A stretch of 64,000 nucleotides of DNA. It comes from Hyalella azteca. Taxonomy: Eukaryota > Arthropoda > Malacostraca > Amphipoda > Hyalellidae. Positions 39,084 to 51,900 of this stretch are shown here, piece after piece. The first letter of the stretch is position 1. The number at the start of each line of letters is the position of its first letter. The DNA lies in the NCBI RefSeq assembly GCF_000764305.2, contig NW_025941278.1, forward strand, positions 868,001-932,000. Reading direction: 5' to 3'. A program made the translations under genes and the position numbers. Below the pieces are notes generated by a model, which saw nothing but the letters and a program-made list of their open reading frames with translations, did not search any database and was not told the DNA's origin.

Positions 39084-39532
39084 GCTGTTGATCATTGCAG
39101 AAATTAAAAACTTTTTTACAGACAATGCAATACACGTAGAAAAATCAATCGCATTAACGTAATGAAAATTACCAAAATTCGAATAACTAACGATACAAAA
39201 TTTGAATACATCAAAATTTTAACAGCAAACACCTTTGAAAAGAAATAATAATTTTCTATGTAAATAATGTGCAAGAAAATTTCACTTATATATGTTAAAG
39301 AATCTGATAACGAAACAAATTAACTTCGATGGAGAGAATGACGTGCACAAATTTGCACGGAAAAATTTAATTCGCGAACAATACTTGCCATCAGACAACA
39401 CACACAATATTGGAGACTTTCTGTAGAGTGTAATTGGTACCAGTAAATATATTCTACAAAAAAATATTACGAAATTTATATGCAACTTATTTTTTTACTC
39501 GCAGACATGAAGGTTATCATCCGCCCTTGGAC

Positions 39533-40291
39533 TCATCTTCTCATGATGTCCTCGATGGTGAAGCCGAGCCTTCTTGGTCTCTCTTCTTCGTCGTCAGCGC
39601 CAGGCTCCTCCGCAAGGGTCTGCATGGGCTCGTCCTCCGTCAAGGCTGACGAGGTGACGAGGATGGGACTCGACAATCGCTCGACTCCTGACGAAGGCGA
39701 GACGTTGGCCGAGCAAACTCTTGGTACCCTCAACAAAACATTGAGTTCGGTGCTCGATGATAGAGCGATGTCGTGTGCGTGTTGGGCTTTGTGCACCGCC
39801 AACGTCCTATTCTGACAAAAACCTTTACCACAAACTTCACATTTGAAAGGCTTGTCTTTACTGTGGATGTATTTGTGATCACGGAGGTGGTCTTGTCTTC
39901 TGAAGGCCTTGCCACAAATATCACAAGGGAAAGGTCGCTCGTCCGTGTGTGTACGTTCGTGAATTAGGAGATTGTAGCTTTTGGTGAACTCACGATTGCA
40001 GAATTTGCAAATATATCGTTTCTTGGGCCGACATAACCGGCCAGTAGAGCTCAGCAATAACGCTGTTATGTCGGCGGTCTTCTTAACGCTGTCACCATAA
40101 CCTCTCATTAAGCTTTCTAAAGCCATAAGCTTTGGGTGTATGACACTCCAATCCACACCACTTCCTTGGTCACTGAGTATAGGCAGGAATGGCATAGAAT
40201 TTGCCTTGTTTGAGTAACTGGAATCAAACTGAGGCCACGGAAAGTTCGGGGCGGTAACTGACTTGAGGAACACAGACGAGGTAGAGTCCAT
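39533..40291 (-). CDS. Odd-skipped family zinc-finger transcription factor (gene 3)
   Basis: Predicted nuclear C2H2 regulator, 252 aa, single exon. The N-terminus is short ([12 protein letters not shown]), with the block [13 protein letters not shown], similar to LASLMGDYG in gene 1, then [16 protein letters not shown]. Fingers lie at residues 95-115, 123-143 and 151-171, with helices [17 protein letters not shown] and CQNRTLAVH. There is an acidic stretch (EDEP, DDEEER) and a C-terminal eh1-like motif, [10 protein letters not shown], expected to recruit Groucho. It has three fingers only, as in vertebrate OSR1. Finger-coding DNA is about 95% identical to gene 1 and nearly identical to gene 4 over 112 bp. 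A TATA and CCAAT pair sits just upstream, so the first ATG after them is taken as start. Which Drosophila member it corresponds to is unresolved. Confidence 0.95.
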   Translation of the reverse strand: MDSTSSVFLKSVTAPNFPWPQFDSSYSNKANSMPFLPILSDQGSGVDWSVIHPKLMALESLMRGYGDSVKKTADITALLLSSTGRLCRPKKRYICKFCNREFTKSYNLLIHERTHTDERPFPCDICGKAFRRQDHLRDHKYIHSKDKPFKCEVCGKGFCQNRTLAVHKAQHAHDIALSSSTELNVLLRVPRVCSANVSPSSGVERLSSPILVTSSALTEDEPMQTLAEEPGADDEEERPRRLGFTIEDIMRR

Positions 40292-40347
40292 GGCTGGCGT
40301 GTGGTCGGCAGTAGCTCGAATGGAGGCAGCTTCCGAACATCGTCGCT

Positions 40348-40355
40348 TTTATATA
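40348..40355 (-). promoter_or_regulatory. TATA box of gene 3
   Basis: TATATAAA on the - strand, 57 bp upstream of the ATG. Initiation about 30 bp downstream (near 40320) would leave a leader of roughly 30 nt. The flanking 40360-40490 DNA is strongly GC-rich. Confidence 0.7.
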
Positions 40356-40431
40356 GCGCCTGAGCTACGCCCGAGGCGCCTTCCCACGCCTTCTGGTCCC
40401 GCCTTACGCACGGCGGTGACCGTCCGCTACC

Positions 40432-40436
40432 ATTGG
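40432..40436 (-). promoter_or_regulatory. CCAAT box upstream of gene 3
   Basis: CCACCAATGG on the - strand places CCAAT about 80 bp upstream of the TATA box, a usual position for NF-Y-type sites. The match is clear; function is inferred. Confidence 0.45.
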
Positions 40437-40775
40437 TGGGGCCTCCGAGGCGGGCCACCTCGAGGGGCGCTGCGAATTTCCCCCCTCCGGTAATTAGTTC
40501 CTTGATACACAAAGTAATGGCGGAGTGGCGTCTCGATGAGATCATTCCCGTCAAATGGCGGCCTCAATCTTTTGATGCAACCTTTACGTCTACTAATTAG
40601 AATGACATGAGCAATTATTGCTGAAATAAGTTAGAGATAATAAACAACGCTTCTGTAGAGATAAATAAAAAATTCAAGTTTTTTCTAAGTTATAGGTTTC
40701 GTTCGTCAAAAATCCTTACCATTGTCAATCAGAACTTTCTCCTTTCTGAGTCAGGCCAATTAATTACATTTTATA

Positions 40776-41140
40776 TTAGACCATATTTTCATTACTAATC
40801 CATATATTAAGACATCTCTTCATTGTTGAGACATACATTAAGCCAGAGTTCAATTGTTGAACCACATATTGAGCCGTGCTTCAAACACTAAGAACTTAAT
40901 AAGCAATTTTTCAAGCCATATATTGAACGACGCTTCAATTGCTAAACCAATAATTAGGCAATTTTTCTATTAATTGTTAAACCGTATAATAAGCCATACA
41001 ATCCCATACATCCATTGTTAGACCATATATCAGGCGACGCCTAAATTGATAAGCTATACATAAAGCCGTTACTCCATTGCTGAGACATTAAGTTATATAT
41101 CAAGCAATATGCCTCCATTGTTAAGCCATTTATTGAACTA
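40776..41140. repeat. Degenerate tandem repeat, ~40 bp unit
   Basis: The phrase CCATATATTGAGCC followed by TTCAATTGTTAA recurs about nine times with heavy drift, ending just before the ATT microsatellite. Confidence 0.7.
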
Positions 41141-41185
41141 TGCATTATAGAGCTGCTATCCCTCGTTTTCGTCGCCATTTATGCA

Positions 41186-41260
<75 letters not shown>

Positions 41261-41342
41261 GTCATTGTTATTATTATCATTATTATTATTATTTATCATT
41301 ATTATTATAATTATCATTGTCAGTATCATTTTTATTATTAGT
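41186..41342. repeat. (ATT)n microsatellite
   Basis: Twenty-five perfect ATT copies (41186-41260) followed by an interrupted ATT/ATC tail. Frames through it give poly-Leu or poly-Asn and are not genes. Confidence 0.97.
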
Positions 41343-41464
41343 ATCATATTGCAACATAGATGTCCACCACACCACGAATGATAATAGACGGCGAATAATT
41401 TTAGTTTTGTTCCACGGCTCCTGACTCAATTTTGTGGTGGTTTGTAGAATATGGCTGTTCACAA

Positions 41465-41889
41465 GTTGTTGTTGTTAGCAGTCTGTTGTTGTTAGCAGTC
41501 TGTTGTTGTTAGCAGTCTGTTGTTGTTAGCAGTCTGTTGTTGTTTGCAGTCTGTTGTTGTTTGCAGTCTGTTGTTGTTAGCAGTCTTTTGTTGTTGGCAG
41601 GCTGTTGCTGTTTGCGGGCTGTTATTGTTATCAGTCTTTTGTTGTTGGCAGGCTGTTGCTGTTAGCAGTCTTTTGTTGTTGGCAGGCTGTTGCTGTTTGC
41701 GGGCTGTTATTGTTATCAGTCTTTTGTTGTTGGCAGGCTGTTGCTGTTTGTAGGCTGTTGCTGTTTGCAGGCTGTTGTTGTTAGCAGTCTTTTGTTATTA
41801 ACAGTCTGTTGTTGTTAGCAGTCTGGTGGTATTAGAAGGCTGCTGCTGTTTGCAGGCTGTTGCTGTTTGCAGGCTGTTGTTGTTTGCAA
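41465..41889. repeat. Minisatellite, 17-bp unit, ~25 copies
   Basis: Unit TGTTGTTGTTAGCAGTC with variants (TTTGCAG, TTGGCAGGC, CTGTTTGCGGGC). The left copies are nearly identical and the right ones diverge and mix into a higher-order pattern. An isolated relic occurs near 42040. The period is not a multiple of three, so the long open frames through it rotate codons and are not coding. Confidence 0.95.
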
Positions 41890-43601
41890 TATATTGGTGA
41901 TATCAGGCTGTTGTTGTCGAGCATATTTTTTTAACTCATTATTATTGTTACAGGCAGCTGTTTTTGAAAATATCGGAAATTTCAATGAGTTGCAGGTATT
42001 TAACGTTGTTTGCAGATTCAAAAAGAATATTATATTGACGGGCTGTTGTTGTTTACAAGTGACAGAGAAAAGATAGCGTCTCCTGGTCTAATTGGTGAAC
42101 TTATCTTTCTTCACATTTACTCAAACCAGTATAGCTGAATGACAAAGACCTTCTGTAGGTCTCCTCCTCAAAGCAGTATAAATAAATGACACTGACAACT
42201 GATCAGCAGCAGGTCGATCTCGCGTTGACCGCTGCCGCCCCAATCCTGCAGTGCTCCTCGACACTGCCCGATAAAAGTGGTCGCCGAACTAGCCCAGCTC
42301 AAACACGCGGGTTTTCCTCTGTTGACTCACTCAAGTTGAAGAGTTTTAGTCTTGTTGGCAGAAGAACCGACGAAAGGCGTTAGAGGCACGTTCTGGAGAG
42401 GAAGTGGTCGGGGCGAGGTACAGCGTCGTGATACCTGATATCAAACCAAAAACAAAACTTGTCGTGTGTGCACTAAAAATCTCTTCCATTAGCCCATGCT
42501 TGATCAACACCTAGGATAGCTCGCTTGACCTCACTTGGGATCATCTTCATTTTTCTGCCGGAATTCATTTGGTTAAAGACGTTAATGAAATCGTTTTTGT
42601 TTATATCATGAGATAATTATAGGCTGTAATTTTAATCTTTATTTTATATCTAGATAGCTTTTTTCAATAATAAAGATTATACATCTCTTCCCGCATATGC
42701 TTCTTCAGAAATGTTGACACAAGAAATTAGAATGAAACATGCTATATTTCATCCATCAAGTTCAATAATTAAAATTTCTGCTAACCCAGTAGAGGGACGT
42801 TTACTCGCGATGCCTTTTTTGGCGGCCAGAACCAGCGGCCACAACTCGAGGCTACTAAATTAATGTCATCCAGATTTTTTACAAAATTTGGCTGCCAGAG
42901 TGTCGTTGGGGCGGCAGAAAGACTGAATAGGTGAGGCTGATTATAAACTTCTATAGAAATAGCCTTACAAGTAATTATAAATTATATATGTAGAAGTTAG
43001 AAACCTATCTTCTTATAACTTTCGTTTGAATGGTAAACTTTTTGGTTAAGGGTATACTAGCCGTCGTCAATTATTTGCATGGTAATTATTGAGAGTTGCC
43101 GTTGGCAGTCCATATAGGTCAAGATCGTAATCGAAGAATTAAAGATGAATTAAACAGTAAAAAGTTCAAACTAAATTAAAATTATGAGTGAAATGAATGA
43201 ATTTAGGAATGTATATATTGTACGCTTAATTATTCTTATTGTGTGATGTACGAGGATGTCTATTATTATTCGTGAAAAAATAGAAGCTTTGTCAATTTCC
43301 GTCTATAAGGAACGTTTTACCAAAAAATTATAGGACTAAAAAAAATCAGCAGTCACGTATAATTATTTAAATTAAATTAAATCACAAAATTATGAACGAT
43401 TGATTTTACTACAATTGTAGTAAAGTTGAATTTATTGTACCCACTTCAATTTAGGCACAAGTGAACCTTTACGGTATATAAATCTAGCTCATACCATTAA
43501 TCCTCTTCCGATCAATCAGCCGTTATTTCCCCACGTGGCAGCTACTGGCCGCTCACCGGGCCACTAAATTCAAACCTGCAGCCAACAAACTCGAACAAGT
43601 A

Positions 43602-43731
43602 TTAAACTCAAGCATTTAAACTCGTTAAACTCAAGCATTTAAACTCGTTAAACTCAAGCATTTAAACTCGTTAAACTCAAGCATTTAAACTCGTTAAACT
43701 CAAGCATTCAAACTCGTTAAACTCAAGCATT
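43602..43731. repeat. Minisatellite, 23-bp unit, 5.7 copies
   Basis: TTAAACTCAAGCATTTAAAC plus TCG repeats almost perfectly, with one T-to-C variant in the fifth copy. The homogeneity suggests recent expansion. Confidence 0.95.
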
Positions 43732-46204
43732 GAGCTTCCTACTTGCTAGTTGAATCAAGCCTGTACTACTCAACCAGAGTCCGTCCTCAATAACTGGTGC
43801 ACGTTTGTCCTGGCCAGTAATGGTGGCTGCGACTCATTATTTTACTAAGCAGACTTTACCGAAGCAGACCACACGAGACCTTTAGCCAGATAATTAACGG
43901 CGGTTATAATAATGCATTGCATTAAAGGCTATCATCACGGCCCAATTCTACATGAATGATGAGCTATAGTGAGAATTGCACTCATTTTCAGATTTGTTTT
44001 TGAAAAACAGTAACGTAAATGTCATTTATTCCACAAACAAAAAAAAAAGCTTATTAGCCGAAAAAATTGCAATTACATATAACATACGTAAATACATAAA
44101 GTTTTCTGTCGCATTCTTAAAATTTAAAGATTTTCCCTGAGATCAAGGTGACAGTTTCTCATAATTTAACACGTTTGAAGTCTCGAGTTCTTCTAAATTT
44201 GAATGCAGACAACTTCAATTCCCGCCTCGCGCAATAAACTCGAGACCAACATTTGTGTGTGGCGACATGAACGCCAGAGCTTCTATAGTGAAGCGAAGTG
44301 AGAAATACCGAGGCGCTGCTGCCTCCTATCTGCCCAAAGGTCAAGGCATTGTATGGGTAAGTAGTTACATTAAAGCCTATTTTATGGCTTCTCGAGGCAT
44401 TGAATTCTCACACGCACACTTTACTGCCACGTAGAAGCTGAAAAATCACTCTGCCGAAAAATTGTCCAGCGTACGACATTGTCATGTAAAGTTTAGTGCA
44501 AATTGTGGGAGCTTGGTCAGCAGTGGCAGATTAAAGAGCCCACAAGTCTTATCTCGAAGCTTTTATAGCCAGGCTGTAAAATAAAACCCATTACAGACCA
44601 GATTTTTGCTTCTGACAATAAATGCCGCGTCGAGGACAGGGAGGCTGCAGCATCCAGCAGTCACGATCATGGCAGTTCTTGGCTTATAATATATATGTGT
44701 CGCTACTTAACCTCGTTCATGTTAGGTTAAGGTTATAAGCTCATAAAATAAAATACCTGGAAAATAAATGAACTGGAGTTCAACCGTTACTCCAAAAAAA
44801 TATTGATAATTGAACTAAAAAACAATAATTTTCATCCAATCTATATATTTTTACATCATGCTTTCAATTTTGATAATGAACATATTTGTTTGAAAAAAAT
44901 ATACAATTTTATTGTGATTCAAGTAAGAACGGAGTTCACTTCTTCGTCAGGCGATTAAACAATGATTATTTATAATAACCTTTAAATATCGTCTAATTCA
45001 CCATAAAATATCATTTATTTGTAGGAAATTGAAATTTGAATTGTAATTGCGACAAAGTATTTTATCTTGTAATTATAAAACAGATTAGAGGCCTCACAAA
45101 GTAATAACCTAGTCAGGATTGCATCCGACCATTTAAAAATCAATACAATAAGTAACTCAGTAAGCCCTTGACATGAGTGATGAGCGTTTATACACGCAGT
45201 CCGGTCATTGTCTTCTAATAATCTTGCTTTATTTAGCGATCGAAATAAACAATAAATTTTAGAAAGCAATCAAAGGAAGGAGTCATAGAGTGACTCGTTT
45301 GCTCAACGGGTCTCTACCTTCGTCACTTCTTCGATCATTTCCAATTTTCTGCCAAGTTTTGATTGGAAACTATAAATTTTTCAGCGAGTTCGATGGTCGA
45401 TATGTAACCGAAACGAATGAATGTTTTCACACAGTCATAAAGGACCATATAGATTGTAGAGTTGCCTTATAAATTAAGTTCAATAACAATTCATACCACT
45501 TCTATTTTGCAATAATTTACCACACAGATACCCCTACGATACTGTCCATGTTATTATAATTTCAACATTATACAAATATACTTGCATAGATTTTTTTCTT
45601 GTGTCTACTTAGGAAAATCACGTAATTATTTAAATACAATTATTTTAATTTAATATTTTATGATTATTTGAATTCAATTTTTAACAATTTGAAAAGTTGA
45701 ACAAATTTCTTTCTGTGGAATAAATTTGTAAACAACTCCTGTAATTATACATTTAAAAAACTATATATTAGTCATGCCTCAATCGCAAAAAAAAAAACAA
45801 GCCACTGACCATCATTTAAAATTAAATCTTATTATATCGTCCTATATAAAACACTGATGAGGTGCGCTACAACATATTTAACGAAGACGATGATATTGAA
45901 TGTGCTGAATGAGGGACATCAATTTCAGGTGAGACGGACGATTGAAGAGCGATATTGTGAGACAGGATTTATTTGTAGCAGTAGGCGAGTATTGGACCAG
46001 ACCTCTGGCCACCTCCGACCAGCGGGGGACCAAATGCCCGCTCAAGAAGCTCATTAAGAACAGACAAAGCTTAAATCTATGGTCCATTCTTGGTCATCTC
46101 TCGCACTCTGGTCTTCATGGTAAAGCGTACCAAGTGGTTATCTTTAGTACCCTAATTCTTAGAGTAACCAATAAGTGTTTAGGAATACTGGGTTCTCTGT
46201 TATT

Positions 46205-46336
46205 CATTTACATCTGGTCCCATTTACATTTGGTCCTATTTACATTTGGTCCTATTTAAATTTGGTCCTATTTACATTTGGTCCTATTTACATTTGGTCC
46301 TATTTACATTTGGTCCTCTTTACATTTGATTCTATT
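46205..46336. repeat. Minisatellite, 17-bp unit, ~7.8 copies
   Basis: TTTACATTTGGTCCTAT repeats with few substitutions (TTTAAATTTGG once, GGTCCTCTT at the end). Confidence 0.93.
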
Positions 46337-46460
46337 GGATAATGTTAGTCTGGTATCTCTCGTTCTATGTAATAAAGAGTAACCAGCAGTTCTTCAACAT
46401 CCTTCGTACGCAGTTTTGTAGGAGAAAACCTGAGTCCACTCCCCTTAATAACTCATAGAT

Positions 46461-46702
46461 TGTTCTTCATATTAATTTGCAGTTCATGACCATCTCATCT
46501 TGGTGTTAAGATTAACCCTCAGTTCATAACCATTATTCATACTCTCTTTTCAAGGTTAATCCGCTGTTCATTACCATAACTCATACCATTTTCTTATGAT
46601 TAATCTGCAGTTCATGACAATTACATATATTCTCTTTTTAATATTAATTAACAGTTCAAGAACTCATCTCTTTTTAAGATTAATTCGCAGTTAATGACCA
46701 AC
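46461..46702. repeat. Degenerate tandem repeat, ~42-bp unit, 6 copies
   Basis: A core ATTAATCTGCAGTTCATGAC recurs at about 46479, 46520, 46563, 46607, 46651 and 46688, separated by CTCATCTCTTTTT-like spacers. Copies drift more than in the neighbouring 17-bp array. Confidence 0.75.
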
Positions 46703-48786
46703 CCAGTAGCTATACTGCTTGAAGTTTCCCCAAACTCCTTGTCATCCCGCGTAGTTAGCCATTCAGAGTTTCGCTACTATATAAGCATATCAACAAATTC
46801 TCATCATTTGACCATTTCTTTCATTCATGCAGCCTGTTAACTTTGATTGATGAAAAATTGCCGTTCGCATAATTATTTAAGATGCCGAAAAATTTATGTT
46901 TTGTGACTAATTCTTATTTCATCAACATTTACAATATTGTAACGTACGAAAGTAATTCGATAGTTAAACTGAAAAGTGACTTTTTAATCTCATTTAGTTA
47001 TACTTTATTAATATTGCACCAAATACTGAAAAATTAGAGTGAAGTGAGTACACGTACTGTATCTAAATAATTAAATTCGCTTACACAACTTAATATTCAT
47101 GATGCATTGCATGGTATGCACTAAATTCAAGCGTTTCAATTGTATGCTTATGATCTGACCTAACAGCCTTCCAGCTCTCGAGCACAGCTTTGCCATTTAT
47201 TTTTTGTCCTCACTTTAATTAACAACAGTTCATATTTGTGTATGTACAATCTATAAATAAATTAAATCTATTATCTACGCGACATTGAATCTACCAAAAG
47301 TATTACAGGAATTATCATTAAAAATATCCATGATAGGTTCACAAATGGCACAGACATAGGACTGGTGAGAATTTCTAGATAAAAGCAGAAACAAACACTT
47401 GGTATTTTTTTAAGCAATTTTAAAAATAACTTTTAAGTAATTACGAGTCTAAATGAGATGCTGATTAGGGATTCAGTAGCTGGCGAGTCTGCGCCCATGA
47501 ATTCATCGAGAAATTTCCACTGAATAATTAGAATGTAAACGGCCGTCATCTCAGCCTAGGAAATATGAGCTCATTTTTCAGGTAACATTGTTTGTTGAAG
47601 GGCCGGAAAAGCCAGCATTAGCATGGTAATAAGGCAACATAATATAAGCCAAGGTAATAAGGCAACAACAGCCCACTGGTAATTGACGGAAAAACTTTTA
47701 CTCATGTATTCAGTTCTCATCGATAGCGTATATACATGTCCCCTAGTGATTCTTGATTGTAAGCAGAATTCTTTGATTCAATGTAAAAATTCGGTACAAA
47801 TTAATTCAATCAACCACCATCACCCCACCCCCACCGCCTCCCTCCCGATATTTTTGTTATTTTAGTTTTCAAAAATTATTTTGTACCTATGCAGTGAATA
47901 TTTTTAAATTATTTATTCTACCAAGCACCTCGTATCCTCGAAAAGTTGCAAAATTCACAGGTTCAGTCACAACTCACTCACTAATAACAGAACTCTTTCA
48001 AATTACTGATTATTTTGGACGAAACCTCATAATTGCATCAAATTTTATAAATATTAACTTTTGATACACAAACTTACTGCATGCCCGTACTGCACGAGAT
48101 CATAAACAGAGCTCTTTTCAATAATGGGGTGTCGGGGTTTCGTTATTAGCTGTCGAAGCTCCCAATACTGGTCGTGACTTACCCGTCAGGCCGGAGATGG
48201 GCTCCGCACTTCACTGCGTCTCTAAACTTAATTAACATCTGGACTTCATCCAGAGCTTCGTATCGAAATATGTGTAAGATGGCTGGCCTAAATTTGCTTC
48301 TCACGATCTTTTAGCTGATTATATCCGCTTTTTAGTGTTAGTTTTGTTGTAAAAGCCAAATTAGACTAATCTCGACTAATCACGAATTAAATTTTATTCA
48401 TCAGAATTAAAGTGTTATAAATATTTATTCTTGGGTTACTATAGTTTTTAAATATTAACAAAAAAAGAGCCGTGAAGTGCCTTGGGTAGAAGATTTTGAA
48501 CATGACACTCTGTGTGTAATTCACTTGTTTATTATTGAGAACTTTAATGCATAATACCGCATTCCGTTGCAGAAAATTTCCTTCAGTTCATTTACTTAAT
48601 TCATCACGTCGACGTATTTATTAGAAATATACTTCAAATAAGCTCAATATCCCCTAATTATTGACGTCATGCGTTGATGGCATGCGCGCGCTGGCTAAGT
48701 TAAGGTCAATTATGGAGTTCAGGCATCCAGTACATCGTTATATCCATCCCCAACGATACCGATTAGCCCATTTTTAAAGCTTTAAT

Positions 48787-48942
48787 CTCCAGGGGCCATA
48801 CTTTCAAAATTCGCTGAATGAACGTAGGTACTTACGCTCTATTTTCCTGTCTATGATTGGTGGATTTTGCTTGTAAGGCCGTCAATGATTGGCTCATGAA
48901 CTTACGATCTCTTAACTTTTTTTGAAAGTATGGGCTCCGGAG
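48787..48942. mobile_element. MITE-like element with 23-bp terminal inverted repeats
   Basis: The left end (48787-48809) reads CTCCAGGGGCCATACTTTC then AAAA. The complement of the right end (48920-48942) reads CTCCGGAGCCCATACTTTC then AAAA. The arms differ at three positions. The 156-bp element has no coding capacity, and its interior also has partial self-complementarity (ATGAACGTAGG... / ...ATGAACTTACG). Size and structure fit a non-autonomous DNA transposon. I cannot identify a clean target-site duplication, so the superfamily is unknown. Confidence 0.7.
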
Positions 48943-51900
48943 TCAGAGCCTCAAGCTAAAGCGCCTCTTTAAGGGTTTACCGAGTATTTATTCTCTAATC
49001 ATGATCATTTGGGAAAGAGTCCATCATGCTGGTCCTCCGTGCTAACCCCCGATTCGTACAGTACGCAGTTTACCCTAAAAGTAATTTTCGGAATTGCGTG
49101 CAACCAAAGCTTCCAGTTGGGGCTCTTACTATGAATTTTGTAATGAACTCTGGTCTCTTTGTGATAGTTGGATTTAAGAACTTGAGAACAATTATCCAGG
49201 CATTTATGTTACCGACAAAAAAATTATCTCAGCATGCAGTGTCTTCCCTGTGGCTTCATTTTCTGTGCGCACTCGCTTCTGTATCAATTACGTAACTAAT
49301 GATGAGACCGTCGGTCCAGCGTACGCTGTGCTGTTAGCAGGTACCTGGACCTTCTAATATATCCCGCCATCGGCTCCTCTGACCAATTACTGCCAATTAC
49401 AAAAGCGTGATTTGGCTATTCTCGAGACGCCAATCATATTTTGAGCGTCGATGACATGAGAGACAACCAAGCTGGATTTTCGTTCGCCAGAGAAAGCGCT
49501 CTCAAAGAGTCCGCCGATTGAAAGATACGATATCTCCATAGGCATCAAATGCCAAAGATTTTTATTTCCAGTCCATAGCCTACCTTGACAATTTTCTCAT
49601 AAAGATATATTTTTGTATTTGTTCAAATATTGTACGGATGCAGTTCTTAATCATGAGTACTGCCTCATGTCACTAAATATTTTCTAGAATGAAATAGCTC
49701 TGAAGTATACGCGTTTTCCTGCCGCTTAAAAAACTGGCAGGATGGTATCGTGTGTGGCAGAGCGAAGCTTCTTCAGCAACGATCGCCACGTCATGGTCGA
49801 AGCATTAAAACAACGAACAGGACAATTACTTCAGCCATCGGACGCTTTCAAGAGCAGAGTATCTCGATTGCGTCGCAGCATCGCTTTGTCAAATTGACGT
49901 CGTGTTGCCAGACGTGTGAAGTTTAATGTTCGTAACGCGCTATGCAAACGAGATTCTTGTGATGAATTATTGCTGCCGATGGGTTTACACTCATTTGCAC
50001 GCATGAATGAAGTCCAAGTTCTATATTATCAAGATCCATGCAGGTTTACCTGTCCATGCTCGGCAGTTTGCAACTTCGTGTTTGAGGAGTGTCTGAATAA
50101 AGCAAGTCAATTAGTACCATGATTTGAATGCATAATTTAAATTGCGATTTGGAATATTTGAATGAATAGCTGCGTAGATACGATTATAATGCGCAGGTTT
50201 AAAATAAATTGTAAGTTTATCTGCCCATGAGAGCAACAGAAGCAATACGACGATAAAATACCTAAGATAACATTGAACAATCACACATTTGTTAATTCAA
50301 CTTCCAAAAGTTAGTTTAGTACTTTGATTCCAAGAAGCAATTTCTGAACTGTTCCTACAGTAGCTCTCTAAAGTTATGAATTGAACCGACGTTAAAACGT
50401 TAATTTTTGCATCATTTTGTTTCTGTGCCACTTCCAGACAGTTGTTGCTCGGAATTCCTCCTTCCTTCCTTGAGATTTTCTTTAGACAAAGGTTTGATTA
50501 AAAAATACTTGAAACTCAAGACTCAAGCTCACATAATAACACTTTATTATGCTGAAAAAAAATCCATTGTTTCTATTAACCAGTAGAAAATTTCAGGACC
50601 CGCAATCATCTTAATAACCTTACTATTCATTTAAAATTGAGAATTTTATGATTCTGCAGAACCCGTTCAAACCTACTAAGTACGGAAATCCCATTGAAAA
50701 CCAGTTTTTAAATATAACGAAAAGTTGCGCATCTTATTTTGAAATGAAATTTTCTTTTACCGAATCAAATATTATTTTTCAATCATTTTATCTAATCATG
50801 CCAGAAATTTTTCAATGCTAGATTGACTCTCATTTACAAAAAATTGTCTACATTGGTAATATCTCGACACGATAAGTATCGTGTATACGCGCTCGAACAA
50901 CCCCTATACTCGTATATTTCTAGCGCCAGGCTCTAAACAAATTAACAAACACATTGACAAACATTCAATAAATATAAATCATTTTCATTCATAATAAATA
51001 AAAATTACTTTATTCCTCGATTTTTGAGCGTAGGACGAATGCCAATGCAAATACTGGAAGCAATTGTCAGGACTCGAGACAAATAGAGGATGTCACGGGA
51101 GCCATGGCAGCATGTGTGGCAGTACAGACCTGGCTACGAGGTGTCGGTGTAATCGATGGCATTTGTCGCGCGACATCCGCGGTGCGCATGTTCCGTGCTC
51201 CGTGGGTGGATGTTACTGAGATTTCTTACCATCCTCTGACTCTTTTATTATTAGAATATAGGTAGTTAGAAAAATAGTGGAATTTATTTAGCCTAAAATG
51301 CTTGAAAACAATGGTCTGATAGTGATTGCTCCGTTCAATCGTTATTTGATTACTCGTTATGCATTTCCATACCTCAGTGAGAAAACGAAAGGCAGTTATT
51401 CATGTAGCAAATCAAGACTGAATATGATGAGTAAAAAGTTTTCTGCTTTATTAGAAATTTCGCGAATCTTTTGACGACTCATTTTTTTTAATCGTGAATT
51501 AATTTTGTTTACGTTAACTCTCGCATCGCAATTTTAAATTGCAATTTTAGCATCGCACTGCATTCTGAAACCTGGTCCAATTTACACCTTTTTTACTTAT
51601 TCTGTGTATTTATATCTTCACCTCCGGTTAATGAAAGATTATAATACAGAGCGCAAACTTTAACCTTAATGTCAAATGCAGGTTGCGTCGTGAGATAGTT
51701 TCTTCTAACTCGAGACAAATAGAAGAGACAAAAAAATTGTATCTGAAATATGATGGCGGCGAACCGTAGAGTTTTTTGTGTGCCTGACGACTGGCTACAA
51801 TTCTACGACCGTTGGATATACTAAAATTTAGTTTTCGATACGACCAAGCTAATTTGTTTATGCTTATGAACGAACCTTCAACACTTCATTTTTTGATTAG

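Larger units (their letters stand above)
21444..39532. other. Intergenic region between genes 2 and 3
   Basis: About 18 kb with no supported gene. The 5' part includes the gene 2 3' UTR and an AT-rich imperfect duplication (about 21940-22080). GC-richer patches occur near 24830, 28080-28760, 32240-32320, 32640-32840 and 36420-36620. They contain only short open frames without recognisable domains, including one of 169 codons at 25281-25790 that resembles nothing I know. The gene 3 3' UTR occupies the right end. Regulatory content is expected but not delimited. Confidence 0.6.

Noticed and set aside
40117..40554. 145-codon - strand frame overlapping the start of gene 3
   Set aside because: Out of frame with the finger protein, runs through the GC-rich promoter, and has no recognisable domain.
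41181..41753. Long open frames across the ATT and TTG repeats
   Set aside because: They are homopolymer or repeat translations; the 17-bp period rotates the codon register.
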